A stretch of DNA of 64,000 nt from Acetivibrio thermocellus ATCC 27405 (GCF_000015865.1 NC_009012.1:2349081-2413080); one strand, 5' to 3'. Positions 1 through 9,241 are shown, counted from the stretch's first letter. The notes: generated from the letters alone by a model not told the origin. Translations and numbers: made by a program.

Positions 1-2187
1 TATTGTCTCTGATTTTCCCGAACCTGTCATCCCGGCAACAAGCATGTGCGGTCCGTCAGCTTTTTCATGCAAATCAAGATATATCGGTCCATGCTCGTTT
101 TTACCAATCGGTACGCCAAGGCTTCGGGTAACATCATTTTTTTCTATGTCTTTCCAGTTGTCCAGTATAATTTTCTTTATTTCCCCTTTTTGTACTTTTT
201 CCGAATCGAAACCATAAAGTTCAAACAAAGTAACCATTGACGGCACTTTACCGTTTTCAGCAATTCTTGTGTAATAAATTGCGCTTAACTGTTTGAATGC
301 AAGAGCAAATTTTTCTCTATATTTTTCCGCATTGAATATATAGTTGTTCTGAAAATGCTTATATTCAATCAACTTGTCTGTATCACTGGCTTTGGATGTA
401 TCATCATCCCCTTCACTTAAAACGTTAAGGGTTTCTCTGCTTAAAATATTATAACGCAAGCTGCATCTTCTGGCATTCGGATTGTCCTTGTGAATTTCAA
501 CAATATTGCCGCAATATTTGGGTAGCTTGTCTTTCACCGGCTGTATGAAAATAAAAGTGAGCCCGTTGGAATTAACATAGGGTTCCCCCTCCTTGGGCAC
601 CTCCGGTAAAAATTTTGAAAAACCGGTTTCTTTAATGTTGTAGTCATAAAAGACAATGCAAACAATTTGAGTCAGCTTTTGATTTTGATTCACACCCTCA
701 TTTTTGTCACCGCTTGATTTGACACGCTCATTCATTATGCCAAGAAGCTGACCGAAAACAATACCGGCACTTTCCTTGTCAAACACAAACTGGGAAACCC
801 CATCAAAAAGTTCGTTTGCATGAGGCAAATATTTGTAATTTTGCAAAATTTCATTTTGTTTTGCAGGATCATCTTCCGGTTCGAAGAAAAACACAAACTG
901 TAAATCCTCCGGTGAATGGTAATATGCAAGTTCAAACACCACATGCTGAATAAAATTCCTTGAAGTTTGAATATCTTCAGAAATTACCCCCAAAGTACCG
1001 CAAGATTTCAAATCCAGCAGTAAAGGCGGTTTACTTCCGTCATCACTCCTTAAATATTTAAACCCAATATCACCGTCCTTATTGGCAAAATTATATGCCA
1101 AATCCGTAAGCAAAAATCTGTTTTTGTCTTCTTCCGCCCTTTCCGCGGGTGACAACTTTTTACGTCTTTTCTCCTTTTTTGATGGAAGGATTATTTCTAT
1201 TCTGTCTCCAATTTTTTTGTAGTATATATCATAAAAGATATGATCTTTTTTCTCGCTCTTTATCTCAAACAAAGGTTTAACTTCATCCGACATTCCAAGA
1301 GAGATAACCATAAAATCTTTATCATTCTGCGAACGCGAAAAAATGCTGCTGTGAATCTCAGCAGTATTCTTAAACAAAGTATCCATGTTTGGATATACAC
1401 TGTTCAGATATTTTATGTCACTTTTTTGCCATTCTTTTATTCTTTTAATTATTCTATGAATGTAATTTTCATAATTTTCCTTCCACACTTGTACATCCTT
1501 TTTATAATTGTTTCTTTGCTTCATAAAGTTATATGTGGAAGTTACAAGAGCGACCACTCCCATGGCCCCGGACATCAAAAGCATAGTATTTCCCAAGCTT
1601 GCAGCTTTCGGTGCAAACAAAATAATAAGATAGCGGGCCATTAACATTCCACCGGTAGATAAAACTGTGGGGATAATTATATCGAGATAAGAAGACTTAT
1701 CTTTCTTCGGCATTTCACCCGGTGGAATAATCTCAATCACCGATGGCTCAATGACATTTAAACGTCTTGTACTTATATTGTATTCCAGGGAATTTCCGGA
1801 TTTTAATATATAACTTCTTTCATTTTTCTGGAATAATGGTTTTGGTGCAACTTTCGTATCAGTTGTAAATAAAATACAGCTTGATGTTACAAAGCCTAAT
1901 TCATCCAATTTTTTATTAAATATTTTAGTTCCGTCAACCTCTTCCGTAAAATCAATAACGTTAAAATCTCCTTTTGCATTGTACAATACTTGCAATTCTT
2001 TACGGGTTTTTAAATATTTGTCAACCAGATTAAAATGTTTCTCATAACCCTTTGCTTTTTTTAATCCATAATATATTGCTTCAATAAGCGCTTTAAGAGA
2101 AATATCTTTTATAACAAGGAAAGACAACTCATCGGAAAAATCGTCACTCTCAAACTTTACAGAAATCATAATCTCATTGTTTTTCAT
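1..2187 (-). CDS. essC: EssC-type FtsK/SpoIIIE ATPase of a type VII secretion system (partial, 3' end outside window)
   Basis: Motor ATPase of the type VII (ESX/Ess) system that would export WXG100 and LXG-type proteins across the membrane. My translation gives 729 residues in the window. An N-terminal soluble part (about 1-160) is followed by two closely spaced membrane segments (about 165-215), then a charged region and the start of the FtsK/SpoIIIE domain. The Walker A motif (GMTGSGKSE, preceded by HMLVA) is encoded at about positions 6-40, so the protein runs off the left edge just after it. The start is ATG at 2187, with AAAGGA upstream. It follows the repeat-protein gene by 23 bp, consistent with one operon. 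Domain order and the WXG100 neighbours support EssC; membership of a particular ESS subtype was not established. Confidence 0.88.
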   Translation of the reverse strand, partial: MKNNEIMISVKFESDDFSDELSFLVIKDISLKALIEAIYYGLKKAKGYEKHFNLVDKYLKTRKELQVLYNAKGDFNVIDFTEEVDGTKIFNKKLDELGFVTSSCILFTTDTKVAPKPLFQKNERSYILKSGNSLEYNISTRRLNVIEPSVIEIIPPGEMPKKDKSSYLDIIIPTVLSTGGMLMARYLIILFAPKAASLGNTMLLMSGAMGVVALVTSTYNFMKQRNNYKKDVQVWKENYENYIHRIIKRIKEWQKSDIKYLNSVYPNMDTLFKNTAEIHSSIFSRSQNDKDFMVISLGMSDEVKPLFEIKSEKKDHIFYDIYYKKIGDRIEIILPSKKEKRRKKLSPAERAEEDKNRFLLTDLAYNFANKDGDIGFKYLRSDDGSKPPLLLDLKSCGTLGVISEDIQTSRNFIQHVVFELAYYHSPEDLQFVFFFEPEDDPAKQNEILQNYKYLPHANELFDGVSQFVFDKESAGIVFGQLLGIMNERVKSSGDKNEGVNQNQKLTQIVCIVFYDYNIKETGFSKFLPEVPKEGEPYVNSNGLTFIFIQPVKDKLPKYCGNIVEIHKDNPNARRCSLRYNILSRETLNVLSEGDDDTSKASDTDKLIEYKHFQNNYIFNAEKYREKFALAFKQLSAIYYTRIAENGKVPSMVTLFELYGFDSEKVQKGEIKKIILDNWKDIEKNDVTRSLGVPIGKNEHGPIYLDLHEKADGPHMLVAGMTGSGKSETI

Positions 2188-2210
2188 AGGTCTATTCCTT
2201 TCAGAGCTCC

Positions 2211-3590
2211 TTACTTATCATTCTTTTTTGACTGCAACAATTGTTCCAATTCCTCTGACACGTCAGGAATATTTACGGTAATTCCCTCGGGCAGACCGAC
2301 AGCCTTGTTTTCAACTTTTTCAAACGGTTTGAGTTTAATACTTGGTGACACCACAGTATCTGGGCCAAGAGCAACATGTGGCTGCGTTACCTTCACTTGC
2401 TTGAAATTCTCTGTTACAATACTTATTTTTGGAATCACAGGCAAAACAAAATTCTTATACTCTGGTTTTTTGAAGGTTCTTATGTCACTGCCAACTTTTG
2501 AAACCGGCGATAAAACCGGAACCTGAAGTTCCGCTCTTTTAAAGCTTTGTACTTTGTATTCCAATTTTGCAACCTGAGGTAAAGCTGAAAACTGAATTTC
2601 AGGTTTTGAAAATACTGTCCTTTTGATATCAATTCTGTATTTCTCAGGCAAATCCACCCTGTTTAATTCTGTTTTTCTGAATGCGGCAATTCTGACTTTC
2701 GGCTTTACAAACGATGGTATTCCTGCTTCTGATTTTTCAGGTTTTTTAAATACCATACTGACTTTTGATATATTGCGCAGTTCAGGCAAACTCAGCCGAA
2801 CAGACTTTTCATTTTTAACATAATTAACATCAATATAGGGTCTGGTTACCTGCGGCAACACAGTACCGGTCTGTTCGGGATTTCTGAAAGCCTTTACCTG
2901 TGCATGACAAACCTTTACCTGCGGCAAATCAGACAAAGATTTTTCCGGCGTAACAAAAGGCTTTAAACTTACACCAGACACAGAAATCTCCGGTATGCTT
3001 GCTTTTATGCCAGAAGAATCAAAACCTGGTGTTTTAAACGAAAAACCTGCCTGAATTTCCGGTTTGACAACTTCCGGTAAATTCACCTTGACTTCCCGTG
3101 TACCTTTATAGGATTTGTTCACCACGTTTATCTTCGGAATCACAGGCAAATCAGGATATTCCCCTTCCAACTTTTCAAACCGTAACTTGGGAATAACCGG
3201 TTTATCAACAGTCTGTAGTTCAGTTTCAACATTCTCCACTTTTTTTACAGGGCTGATATCGGTACTCACCGGCTTTGAAATCTCAGGCAACACAGGGTTT
3301 CCCGTTTCTGCCGGTTTAAACGGCTTAATTGGCAATTCCGGCTTTTCTACTGGCTTATATTCTGCTACTGTATATTCTGGTCTTGTATAAGGTTTAACTT
3401 CAAATTTTTTCATCACTGTAATTGGTTTTAAGTCAGGTTCATATGGCGGGATACGGACCTTTTCATAAGCCTCGATTTGCTCAACAAAAGCAGCTCTTTG
3501 TCGGTATATTCTAAGTTCTTTTTCATACTGTTTTCTCTGCTCCTCGTCAAGCAAGGATACTTCCTCTTCGCTAAGTATTCTGAACGCCAT
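2211..3590 (-). CDS. 459-residue Pro/Val/Lys-rich repeat protein of the type VII locus, function unknown
   Basis: Not recognised as a known family. After a charged helical N-terminus (about 1-50), the rest is built of about a dozen degenerate repeats of roughly 26-30 residues, each with a core like F+KPE followed by LP-x-V/I-x-KP (+ is a basic residue). No membrane segment, signal peptide or cysteine cluster is visible. Such regular Pro/Val alternation suggests an extended, beta-rich or filament-like protein, but this is inference. The gene sits between the WXG100-like genes and essC on the same strand, with GGGAG upstream of the ATG. A structural or substrate-handling part in this secretion system is plausible; no reaction can be named. 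Confidence 0.75.
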   Translation of the reverse strand: MAFRILSEEEVSLLDEEQRKQYEKELRIYRQRAAFVEQIEAYEKVRIPPYEPDLKPITVMKKFEVKPYTRPEYTVAEYKPVEKPELPIKPFKPAETGNPVLPEISKPVSTDISPVKKVENVETELQTVDKPVIPKLRFEKLEGEYPDLPVIPKINVVNKSYKGTREVKVNLPEVVKPEIQAGFSFKTPGFDSSGIKASIPEISVSGVSLKPFVTPEKSLSDLPQVKVCHAQVKAFRNPEQTGTVLPQVTRPYIDVNYVKNEKSVRLSLPELRNISKVSMVFKKPEKSEAGIPSFVKPKVRIAAFRKTELNRVDLPEKYRIDIKRTVFSKPEIQFSALPQVAKLEYKVQSFKRAELQVPVLSPVSKVGSDIRTFKKPEYKNFVLPVIPKISIVTENFKQVKVTQPHVALGPDTVVSPSIKLKPFEKVENKAVGLPEGITVNIPDVSEELEQLLQSKKNDK

Positions 3591-3629
3591 AACGAACCGT
3601 CTCCCTTCATATAAAAAAATCCCATTATA

Positions 3630-3661
3630 GCCCTAACCACACTCTCAGTGATGGTTAGGGC
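3630..3661 (-). terminator. hairpin between WXG100-like gene and repeat-protein gene
   Basis: An inverted repeat (GCCCTAACC ... GGTTAGGGC, stem at least 9 bp, loop about 14) lies in the 115-bp gap after the WXG100-like gene. In the minus direction a run of seven T follows about 12 bases downstream. It could be a partial terminator that lowers expression of the repeat protein and essC relative to the small secreted proteins. The offset T run makes full termination uncertain. Confidence 0.5.
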
Positions 3662-3705
3662 CAATCCAATTTCCACGCTGTACAATCAAATTTAACTGCG
3701 CATAA

Positions 3706-4011
3706 TCAGCCCTCGCTGCTGCTTATGCTTCCCGCCAATTGTTTATCAGTGTTTTCAAAGTTTTGTCTGTTGGCTTCAAGCAACTCGGCCATACCTCTGA
3801 GCGCAGCCGGTAAATCCTGATATACAAATGTTTTTACCTTCGAATTAATTAATTCATAAAGTGCGTCTTTTGTTTCACCTTCCATCTCGCTAATGGCATT
3901 ATTTAAACTTGAAATAAACTCATCAGCCACCGTTTCGTATTCACCCGCAATTCTTTGAATTTCACTTATCGCATCAAGCATGCCTTGGTTTACTATCCTG
4001 CAACCGGCCAT
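3706..4011 (-). CDS. WXG100-like small helical protein (101 aa)
   Basis: A 101-residue, all-helical protein of ESAT-6/WXG100 length. Two helices flank a central turn, where the usual W-x-G is replaced by a MEGET sequence (about residues 45-49). The family forms helical-hairpin dimers secreted by EssC. It is third in a run of three such genes (4383-4703, 4029-4358, 3706-4011) just upstream of the repeat protein and essC. No tryptophan is present, so membership rests on size, helicity and context. It could be a secreted substrate or a heterodimer partner. Confidence 0.7.
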   Translation of the reverse strand: MAGCRIVNQGMLDAISEIQRIAGEYETVADEFISSLNNAISEMEGETKDALYELINSKVKTFVYQDLPAALRGMAELLEANRQNFENTDKQLAGSISSSEG

Positions 4012-4028
4012 TATTCATTCCTCCTTTT

Positions 4029-4358
4029 TTATCCTTGTTGTCTGTTTTGCTCTCCAAGTTGATCGTCCAAACCGTTTTCACCGGGTATTGCTTTTAATAT
4101 TCCATCCATAATATCATTCAACGTAGTCAGCAAACTGCTCAATCCTTCTTCAATAGCAGGTCTGATGGTATTATCATAGAAAAATTTGAAACCTTCCGCC
4201 GCATTACCGCTGAAACTTGAGGAAAGCAACGTGTTAATTGTATTATCCAACTGTGTCTTAAGGTTGTCTGTGGTAGCTTTGTAATCTTCAATAGCCTGCA
4301 TGGCATTTTGCAACATTTCCGGTGTCATATGTATAGTACCTGTACTTCCCATTGCCAT
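4029..4358 (-). CDS. WXG100-family protein (109 aa)
   Basis: A 109-residue helical-hairpin protein. The central turn reads S-F-S-G-N-A-A-E-G-F (about residues 48-57), matching the WXG position with F-S-G in place of W-x-G. The C-terminal tail is Gln/Gly-rich and probably flexible. This is the best WXG100 candidate of the three tandem genes and would be a substrate or structural partner of the EssC machine. The ATG at 4358 is preceded by AAGGAGGGG. It lies 17 bp upstream of the next WXG100-like gene. Confidence 0.8.
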   Translation of the reverse strand: MAMGSTGTIHMTPEMLQNAMQAIEDYKATTDNLKTQLDNTINTLLSSSFSGNAAEGFKFFYDNTIRPAIEEGLSSLLTTLNDIMDGILKAIPGENGLDDQLGEQNRQQG

Positions 4359-4382
4359 AAAATACCCCTCCTTAAATTAAAA

Positions 4383-4703
4383 TTAATCAAATTTTATGCT
4401 TTCATTAAGCTGTTCAAACTTGATAAAAATATCTTTATAATAGCCTGTTCCGATTATCTCAGCGAGAGTATCGGAAACATGCTGAATTACAAGCAAAAAA
4501 TCATCAATTGGTTTGAGCAAAACTTCTTCCGCCGTTATTTTAACTTGCCTGCCGGCGGGAGTGTCCAATGCTGTCGTCAGATCTTTGTACATCTCCTCAA
4601 GCTTAGTTCTGAGTGCCTCAGTCCTTTCTTTTAGAGCTTTCATCTCAGCTGATGCAGTATGGAAAGCCATATCATCAAGGACTATATCTTGCTTTAACTT
4701 CAA
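4383..4703 (-). CDS. WXG100-like / ESAT-6-like protein (106 aa)
   Basis: A 106-residue helical protein with two predicted helices joined by an L-D-T-P-A-G-R turn (about residues 46-52). The turn sits where WXG100 proteins carry W-x-G, but here there is no tryptophan. The second helix is amphipathic and acidic. The start codon overlaps the stop of the TPR gene by 4 bp (ATGA), which shows translational coupling. It is the first of three tandem ESAT-6-sized genes. Assignment rests on length, fold and position. Confidence 0.68.
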   Translation of the reverse strand: MKLKQDIVLDDMAFHTASAEMKALKERTEALRTKLEEMYKDLTTALDTPAGRQVKITAEEVLLKPIDDFLLVIQHVSDTLAEIIGTGYYKDIFIKFEQLNESIKFD

Positions 4704-6223
4704 TGCTGCTCACCTCCGGACTTCGCTTTTTTAATCTTTTCCATAAATGAATTTCTCACTTCCTTCGTCAAAAGGCTGCAAAGCTGTTCGGCCTCATCAT
4801 ACTGCCCAATGTCAATGTAGCACTGGACTCTGAAAGTAACAGCAGTCAGATCCGTAGGGTCTTTAATCATAGCATTTCTGAAAAATTTGATTATTTCTTC
4901 ATATTTTGCCGCAAAGTCCGGTAAACCAAGTTCCTTCATAGCATTCGCTTCAGTATATTTGCCCAGGTAAACACTATATGTGTTTTCACTTGCTTGTAAT
5001 TTTCTGGAATATTCAATAACTTTTTCAAAATCTTTCTTTACTGTGTACGCTCCTACATAAAGCCTGTTTATCTGATCTATATTATCAGAAGAATATTCAA
5101 CCTTTTCGGACTCATCAAGTTTATATACTTCTGAGTCTTCCTTTGCATCACTTTTCACTTCATCTTCGATTACAGTTAAATAATCCCTGTTGCCTTCCTC
5201 ATCAGGTTCGATACTCTCAACCATTTCCTCAAATCCATAATCTCCAAACTGTTCCTCTATCTTTTTCCTGTCAGCCTCAATCATATCTTCGATGTCATAT
5301 TCCGTCAAAGTAACAGGCTCATAGTTCCTTACAACCACGTCAAACCCGTTGTTATAAGCCCAGATGGGATTTTGGGCAGCATTAAGGCACTCAATGGCTC
5401 TGTCGGCGTCTTCAAGCTGAAGATATATCTCAGCTGCGTTTATGTAACTTTCAACCACTTCTTTCACCGTAGGTTTCACCGTTTTTAAAGCCTTTTCAAT
5501 CATTCCAAGGGCAGTTTTAAAATGTTCTTTGTCATTGTCTGTCTTATACTTTTCAAGCTCAAGAGTCATGTAGTCAAAATAGAAATCCATCGTCGGTGAT
5601 GCATATTTTCTGGCTCTTTCCAACTCTTTCTCAGCTTCATCCAGACGCTTTGCCTGAACCAACAACTTAAATGCAATCTGATAGCCGGTATATTCAGATG
5701 GAGTAACCAGTTTGATTTGATTTGCCGTCATCAGTCCATTCTTAATATCGTTTTTGATACCGTATATAACAGCTTTGCGCTTAAGAATGTCAACATCGAT
5801 ACCGATAAGCTTTTCCGCTTTGTTTAAATTTACAAGAGCATCATCGTACCTTCCAATATCAAAGCAAAGGATTCCAAGCAAGTTGTAAAGCTGAACAAGA
5901 TTTTCCGGAGTACATCCTAACTCTTCTGCCTTCGCAAGATTTTTCAGGGCATCGGAAAATCTTTCAGCGGAAGCTAACGCAAATCCAAGGTCATAATACC
6001 TGTTGCCGTTGTCAGGATCATATTTGACAGCTGTCCTGTAATACTCAATGGCCTCATCATAACGGTCCAATGACATGCAAGCGTTTCCGGCGCATCTGTA
6101 TGCGTCAGGATTGTCCGGCGCCAGGGATATTGCCTGTCTGGCCAGCCTTAAAGCCGTTTCGTTTTCCTGGTTTAGAAAAGCCAGATGCGAATCAGCTATT
6201 ATATCTTTTACATTTATATTCAT
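4700..6223 (-). CDS. tetratricopeptide-repeat protein (507 aa) in the type VII operon
   Basis: A cytoplasmic TPR protein. Classical 34-residue TPR units are seen in the first half (for example around residues 20-55, with the G-N-x-x-x-x-L-x-x-Y-D-E-A pattern), and again near residues 440-490. An acidic linker (about 310-395) separates the two. No enzyme motif is seen. TPR proteins usually act as scaffolds or chaperones, so a chaperone for the three coupled ESAT-6-like proteins is a reasonable inference. Its stop overlaps the start of the next gene by 4 bp. The ATG at 6223 follows GGAGGTAAC. Confidence 0.82.
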   Translation of the reverse strand: MNINVKDIIADSHLAFLNQENETALRLARQAISLAPDNPDAYRCAGNACMSLDRYDEAIEYYRTAVKYDPDNGNRYYDLGFALASAERFSDALKNLAKAEELGCTPENLVQLYNLLGILCFDIGRYDDALVNLNKAEKLIGIDVDILKRKAVIYGIKNDIKNGLMTANQIKLVTPSEYTGYQIAFKLLVQAKRLDEAEKELERARKYASPTMDFYFDYMTLELEKYKTDNDKEHFKTALGMIEKALKTVKPTVKEVVESYINAAEIYLQLEDADRAIECLNAAQNPIWAYNNGFDVVVRNYEPVTLTEYDIEDMIEADRKKIEEQFGDYGFEEMVESIEPDEEGNRDYLTVIEDEVKSDAKEDSEVYKLDESEKVEYSSDNIDQINRLYVGAYTVKKDFEKVIEYSRKLQASENTYSVYLGKYTEANAMKELGLPDFAAKYEEIIKFFRNAMIKDPTDLTAVTFRVQCYIDIGQYDEAEQLCSLLTKEVRNSFMEKIKKAKSGGEQH

Positions 6224-6384
6224 AAGTTACCTCCATAAGGTTCTTCCCTTGCACGTTTAAACTCATTAAATGAATTGTGATGGTTTTTTTACAGATTTTT
6301 TAATATTTTTTTAACCACCAGATATTCAATCAATTTTGTCCTCTATAATGCTACGGCTGCCATCTTGGCATATTTTTTTATGAG

Positions 6385-6948
6385 TTAAACTGCCTGATTC
6401 ATTTTCCGTCTGTAATATTCCATATCATATGAAGCTTGCGTTTTAGCCCTCTTCCAATCCTGCAGACGGTTTTCTGTTAAAGTTATATTCCTTTTTATCT
6501 CGTCCAAATCGTTTTCAGCTTGCTGCAATTGCCTTTTCAAATCTGCAATTTTAGTTTCCAACTCATTTTTTCTTGTTTTAAAATTTGTAAATATGTCATT
6601 TATTGTCTTCTTTGTATTTCTCATTTCATCGCCGTAAACTTCATTTAAATTTTTGTTCACTACATTACTGCAACTAACCATACTGCTGTAATTAATTGCC
6701 GCCTCATTGGTTTTGTTGGAAATATCTGAAATTTTATTCTCAAAATTGCCTTCGCTTTTAATTATCTCCTTTACTTTATCAAGCGCTTCCTCATGGTTTT
6801 TAATATCAGTTTTCAACTGATTGATAAGATTGATTTTTTGCTGTTGTTGCTTTTTTAAATCATCTATTTTATTCTGACAACTGGTAATTTCCGCACAAGC
6901 CTCGTAATATCTGCTTTTCGCTCTCTGATAAAGATAGCTGTAGTCCAC
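6385..6948 (-). CDS. small coiled-coil protein (187 aa), possible LXG-associated partner
   Basis: A 187-residue, almost wholly alpha-helical, highly charged protein. Long coiled coils span about residues 15-65 and 100-185, with Gln- and Lys-rich heptads. There is no signal peptide or membrane segment. In type VII loci, small helical proteins next to LXG toxins pair with the toxin N-terminus (Lap/DUF5082-type proteins). The position between the toxin array and the WXG100/EssC genes suits that role, but no family motif is decisive. The ATG follows an AGGGAGGG site and 500 bp of AT-rich DNA that probably holds the promoter for the secretion operon. Confidence 0.6.
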   Translation of the reverse strand: MDYSYLYQRAKSRYYEACAEITSCQNKIDDLKKQQQQKINLINQLKTDIKNHEEALDKVKEIIKSEGNFENKISDISNKTNEAAINYSSMVSCSNVVNKNLNEVYGDEMRNTKKTINDIFTNFKTRKNELETKIADLKRQLQQAENDLDEIKRNITLTENRLQDWKRAKTQASYDMEYYRRKMNQAV

Positions 6949-7453
6949 CGCTATCCCTCCCTAAAACATAAAAAATCTTTCTCCATTCAACAAACAATTC
7001 ATAAAAACAAAATATTATAAAGCAATTCATTAAAATCTTACTTTGCCTATACTTACCAATATTATATTATATTTTATGACAACAAATCAAGAACTTTCCC
7101 TCCTAAAAATAGTAAACTCCATTCCAAAAAAATATTTTTATTTAAAAATTTCCTGAAATGTTTAAATTATTTAATACACCATTTATATCAGGCAGGGTAT
7201 AATTTAGGGTATAATAAATAAAAAATGATAAGCAGATTAATTTTCAACATTTTCAAAATATAAAAATCGTATTTCTATTTGTCTTTTAAATTTTACTGGC
7301 ATAATATTAAAAGTTTTATAATATTTTCCTTCGCACATACCAAATATATTTTTATTTACTGTATTTTAGAAGTTTTCCGTTTATCCCTATTCTGATGAAG
7401 TCGGTGTACTCGGCAAACCGTCGTCCAAAGAAAACAAAAGCATCACATATGTT
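6949..7453. other. AT-rich intergenic region upstream of the secretion operon
   Basis: About 500 bases of very AT-rich DNA with no credible open frame. It lies between the stop of the reconstructed immunity gene (7454) and the start of the coiled-coil gene. It probably contains the promoter for the leftward secretion operon, but I could not fix a single convincing -35/-10 pair among many TATAAT-like strings. Confidence 0.5.
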
Positions 7454-7560
7454 TCAACTTTGTTCATTTTCGTATATTGCATAGTCCACTCTTTCGGCTG
7501 TATATAATGATACCAAAAATTAAGACAGACAAAACAGCCCAAATAAGTTAGAATGGAACT

Positions 7561-7854
7561 ATGGAAAAGAGAAAACATTTTACACCTGAACAAAAAGCAA
7601 AAATAGTGATTGAGGTCATCAAGGGAGAAAGAACGCTGAATGAGATTGCTGCAGAATATGGAATTCATCCAAACCTGTTAAGTCGCTGGAAGACTGAATT
7701 CATAAGCAATGCGGGCAGAGTATTCAGCAAGGAAACTGATGAAGTAGAGAAGGTCAAACAGTCGTATGAAAAGGAGAAGGACGAACTGCTTAAGCAAATT
7801 GGTCAACTATCATATGAGGTTGCCTGGCTTAAAAAAAAATCTGGCCTCCTCTAA
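7561..7854 (+). CDS. IS3-family OrfA, copy 1
   Basis: 97-residue helix-turn-helix protein (transposase_8 type) that recognises the IS ends. The N-terminus K-R-K-H-F-T-P-E-Q-K-A-K-I is followed by the HTH (I-A-A-E-Y-G-I-H-P-N-L-L-S-R-W), then a leucine-zipper tail. A run of nine A at the end of the frame (near 7831) is a likely slippage site for making an OrfAB fusion. OrfB lies in the +1 frame relative to OrfA, so transcript slippage or a separate OrfB start is needed. Confidence 0.93.
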   Translation: MEKRKHFTPEQKAKIVIEVIKGERTLNEIAAEYGIHPNLLSRWKTEFISNAGRVFSKETDEVEKVKQSYEKEKDELLKQIGQLSYEVAWLKKKSGLL

Positions 7855-7870
7855 ATCCCGAGAAGACCGC

Positions 7871-8713
7871 ATGAAAATGATTGATAGAAATGAGAAGAAA
7901 CTCAGCATAACAAGGCAAGCAGAATTATTGAGCTTAAACCGTACGAGCGTTTACTACAAGCCTGCTCCGGTAAATGAGGAGGAATACCTGATTAAGCGTA
8001 TCATTGATGAAATTTACGCGTCTTATCCGGAATATGGCTATCGCAGGATGACAAGTATATTGAACAAGGATTATCACATTCATATCAATCGAAAACGGAC
8101 CCGGCGTTATATGAGGGAAATGGGCATACATGGATTCTGTCCTGGCCCCAACCTCAGCAAACGAATACATGGTAAGAATTTGTATCCATATCTGTTGAGA
8201 AACTTGAAAATTGATCATCCTAATCAGGTATGGTCCATAGATGTGACCTATTGCCGAATGAAACGCGGTTTCATGTATATGGTTGCAATAATAGACTGGT
8301 ATTCTCGGTATATTGTTGGGTTTGAACTATCAAACACTCTTGATAAGACATTCGTCATAGAAGCAATCCAAAAGGCCATAAAGCGATATGGCAAGCCTGA
8401 AATCATGAACAGTGATCAAGGCTCACAGTTTACCAGTGATGATTACATAAATCTATTAAAAAATAACGGTATCAAAATATCTATGGATGGAAAAGGAAGA
8501 GCATTAGACAACCAAAGGATAGAACGATTTTTCCGTTCCTACAAGTGGGAGAAACTTTATCTTGAAGAGTGCGAAACGGTACAACAACTTAGACAAATCA
8601 CAAAGGAATATGTGGAGCACTATAACCATAGGAGACCGCACCAGTCATTGGATTACAAAACACCGGCAGAGTATTACTTTGGAGGATATGACCAGCTACT
8701 GGCAGTTGTATAG
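7871..8713 (+). CDS. IS3-family OrfB transposase, copy 1
   Basis: DDE integrase-fold transposase (rve). Visible catalytic motifs are W-S-I-D-V-T-Y (first Asp), N-S-D-Q-G-S-Q-F (second Asp) and the E in N-Q-R-I-E-R-F-F-R-S. The C-terminus carries the usual Y-N-x-x-R-P-H-Q-S-L-x-Y-K-T-P motif. I chose the ATG at 7871 (M-K-M-I-D-R-N-E-K) because OrfB proteins normally begin here; the open frame extends back to 7766 and would be used in a frameshifted fusion. Confidence 0.92.
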   Translation: MKMIDRNEKKLSITRQAELLSLNRTSVYYKPAPVNEEEYLIKRIIDEIYASYPEYGYRRMTSILNKDYHIHINRKRTRRYMREMGIHGFCPGPNLSKRIHGKNLYPYLLRNLKIDHPNQVWSIDVTYCRMKRGFMYMVAIIDWYSRYIVGFELSNTLDKTFVIEAIQKAIKRYGKPEIMNSDQGSQFTSDDYINLLKNNGIKISMDGKGRALDNQRIERFFRSYKWEKLYLEECETVQQLRQITKEYVEHYNHRRPHQSLDYKTPAEYYFGGYDQLLAVV

Positions 8714-9241
8714 AATTATGGGGCTCCGCCCCAAACCCCGTCCTCACCGGAAGGCAGCCGGTCTGTCATAACAGACCGGAAAGCAAAAGGATATATGTCC
8801 AAAGGATGTCAAGGGTCAAGATGAACTCGCTTACGCTCGCCCTTGACATCCTCCAACAGAGTGCACAGTTGTAAAGATTATACAAAATTAAGAAAGGAGA
8901 GCTAACTTAGAAAAGCTAAAAAACTGTCTTGACAATGGGGAGCATTATAGTAACGATAATTGTTTTAACATCATTTTCCGTTAAAAAAATAATTTTTACA
9001 GTCCGATCATCTAATTCAATAACGTCAAGAATTTCATTACTGTTAAACACATAGTTTTCAGTACTCATTTCGAATTTTTCAACCCCATCAAATATCATGT
9101 GCATAGTAAGCATTTCTGGATCGGAATCTTTATAATCACTTTGCATCCAGTTGCACAATTTAATTTTTATTTCCAATTTGGCTTCATTAGGTATATAATT
9201 CACATCTTCAATCAAACTATCGTGAAAATTATATTTTAACA

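Larger units (their letters stand above)
7503..8949 (+). mobile_element. IS3-family element, copy 1 (1447 bp)
   Basis: Complete element with imperfect terminal inverted repeats (left TATAATGATACC, right ending GAGCATTATA) and a 3-bp target duplication GTA (7500-7502 and 8950-8952). It carries orfA and orfB. It also has two internal hairpins after orfB: CCGGTCTGT/ACAGACCGG near 8757, and a 12-bp stem GGATGTCAAGGG/CCCTTGACATCC near 8815-8853, probably the transposase terminator. All four copies in the window look identical, implying recent activity. The 1447-bp length equals that of the element I remember as IS1447 from C. thermocellum; identity was not checked. Confidence 0.93.

Noticed and set aside
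1240-1644. 134-codon plus-strand frame
   Set aside because: Antisense to essC, which has clear motifs and ribosome site on the minus strand.
2211-3590. Repeat region as a CRISPR or tandem DNA repeat
   Set aside because: The repeats are at protein level and diverged in DNA; no constant repeat with unique spacers.
7934-8218. 94-codon minus-strand frame inside each IS3 copy
   Set aside because: Antisense to orfB and present only because the IS is identical in four places.
8562-8771. 69-codon plus-strand frame overlapping the end of orfB
   Set aside because: Out-of-frame shadow of orfB running through the post-gene hairpins.
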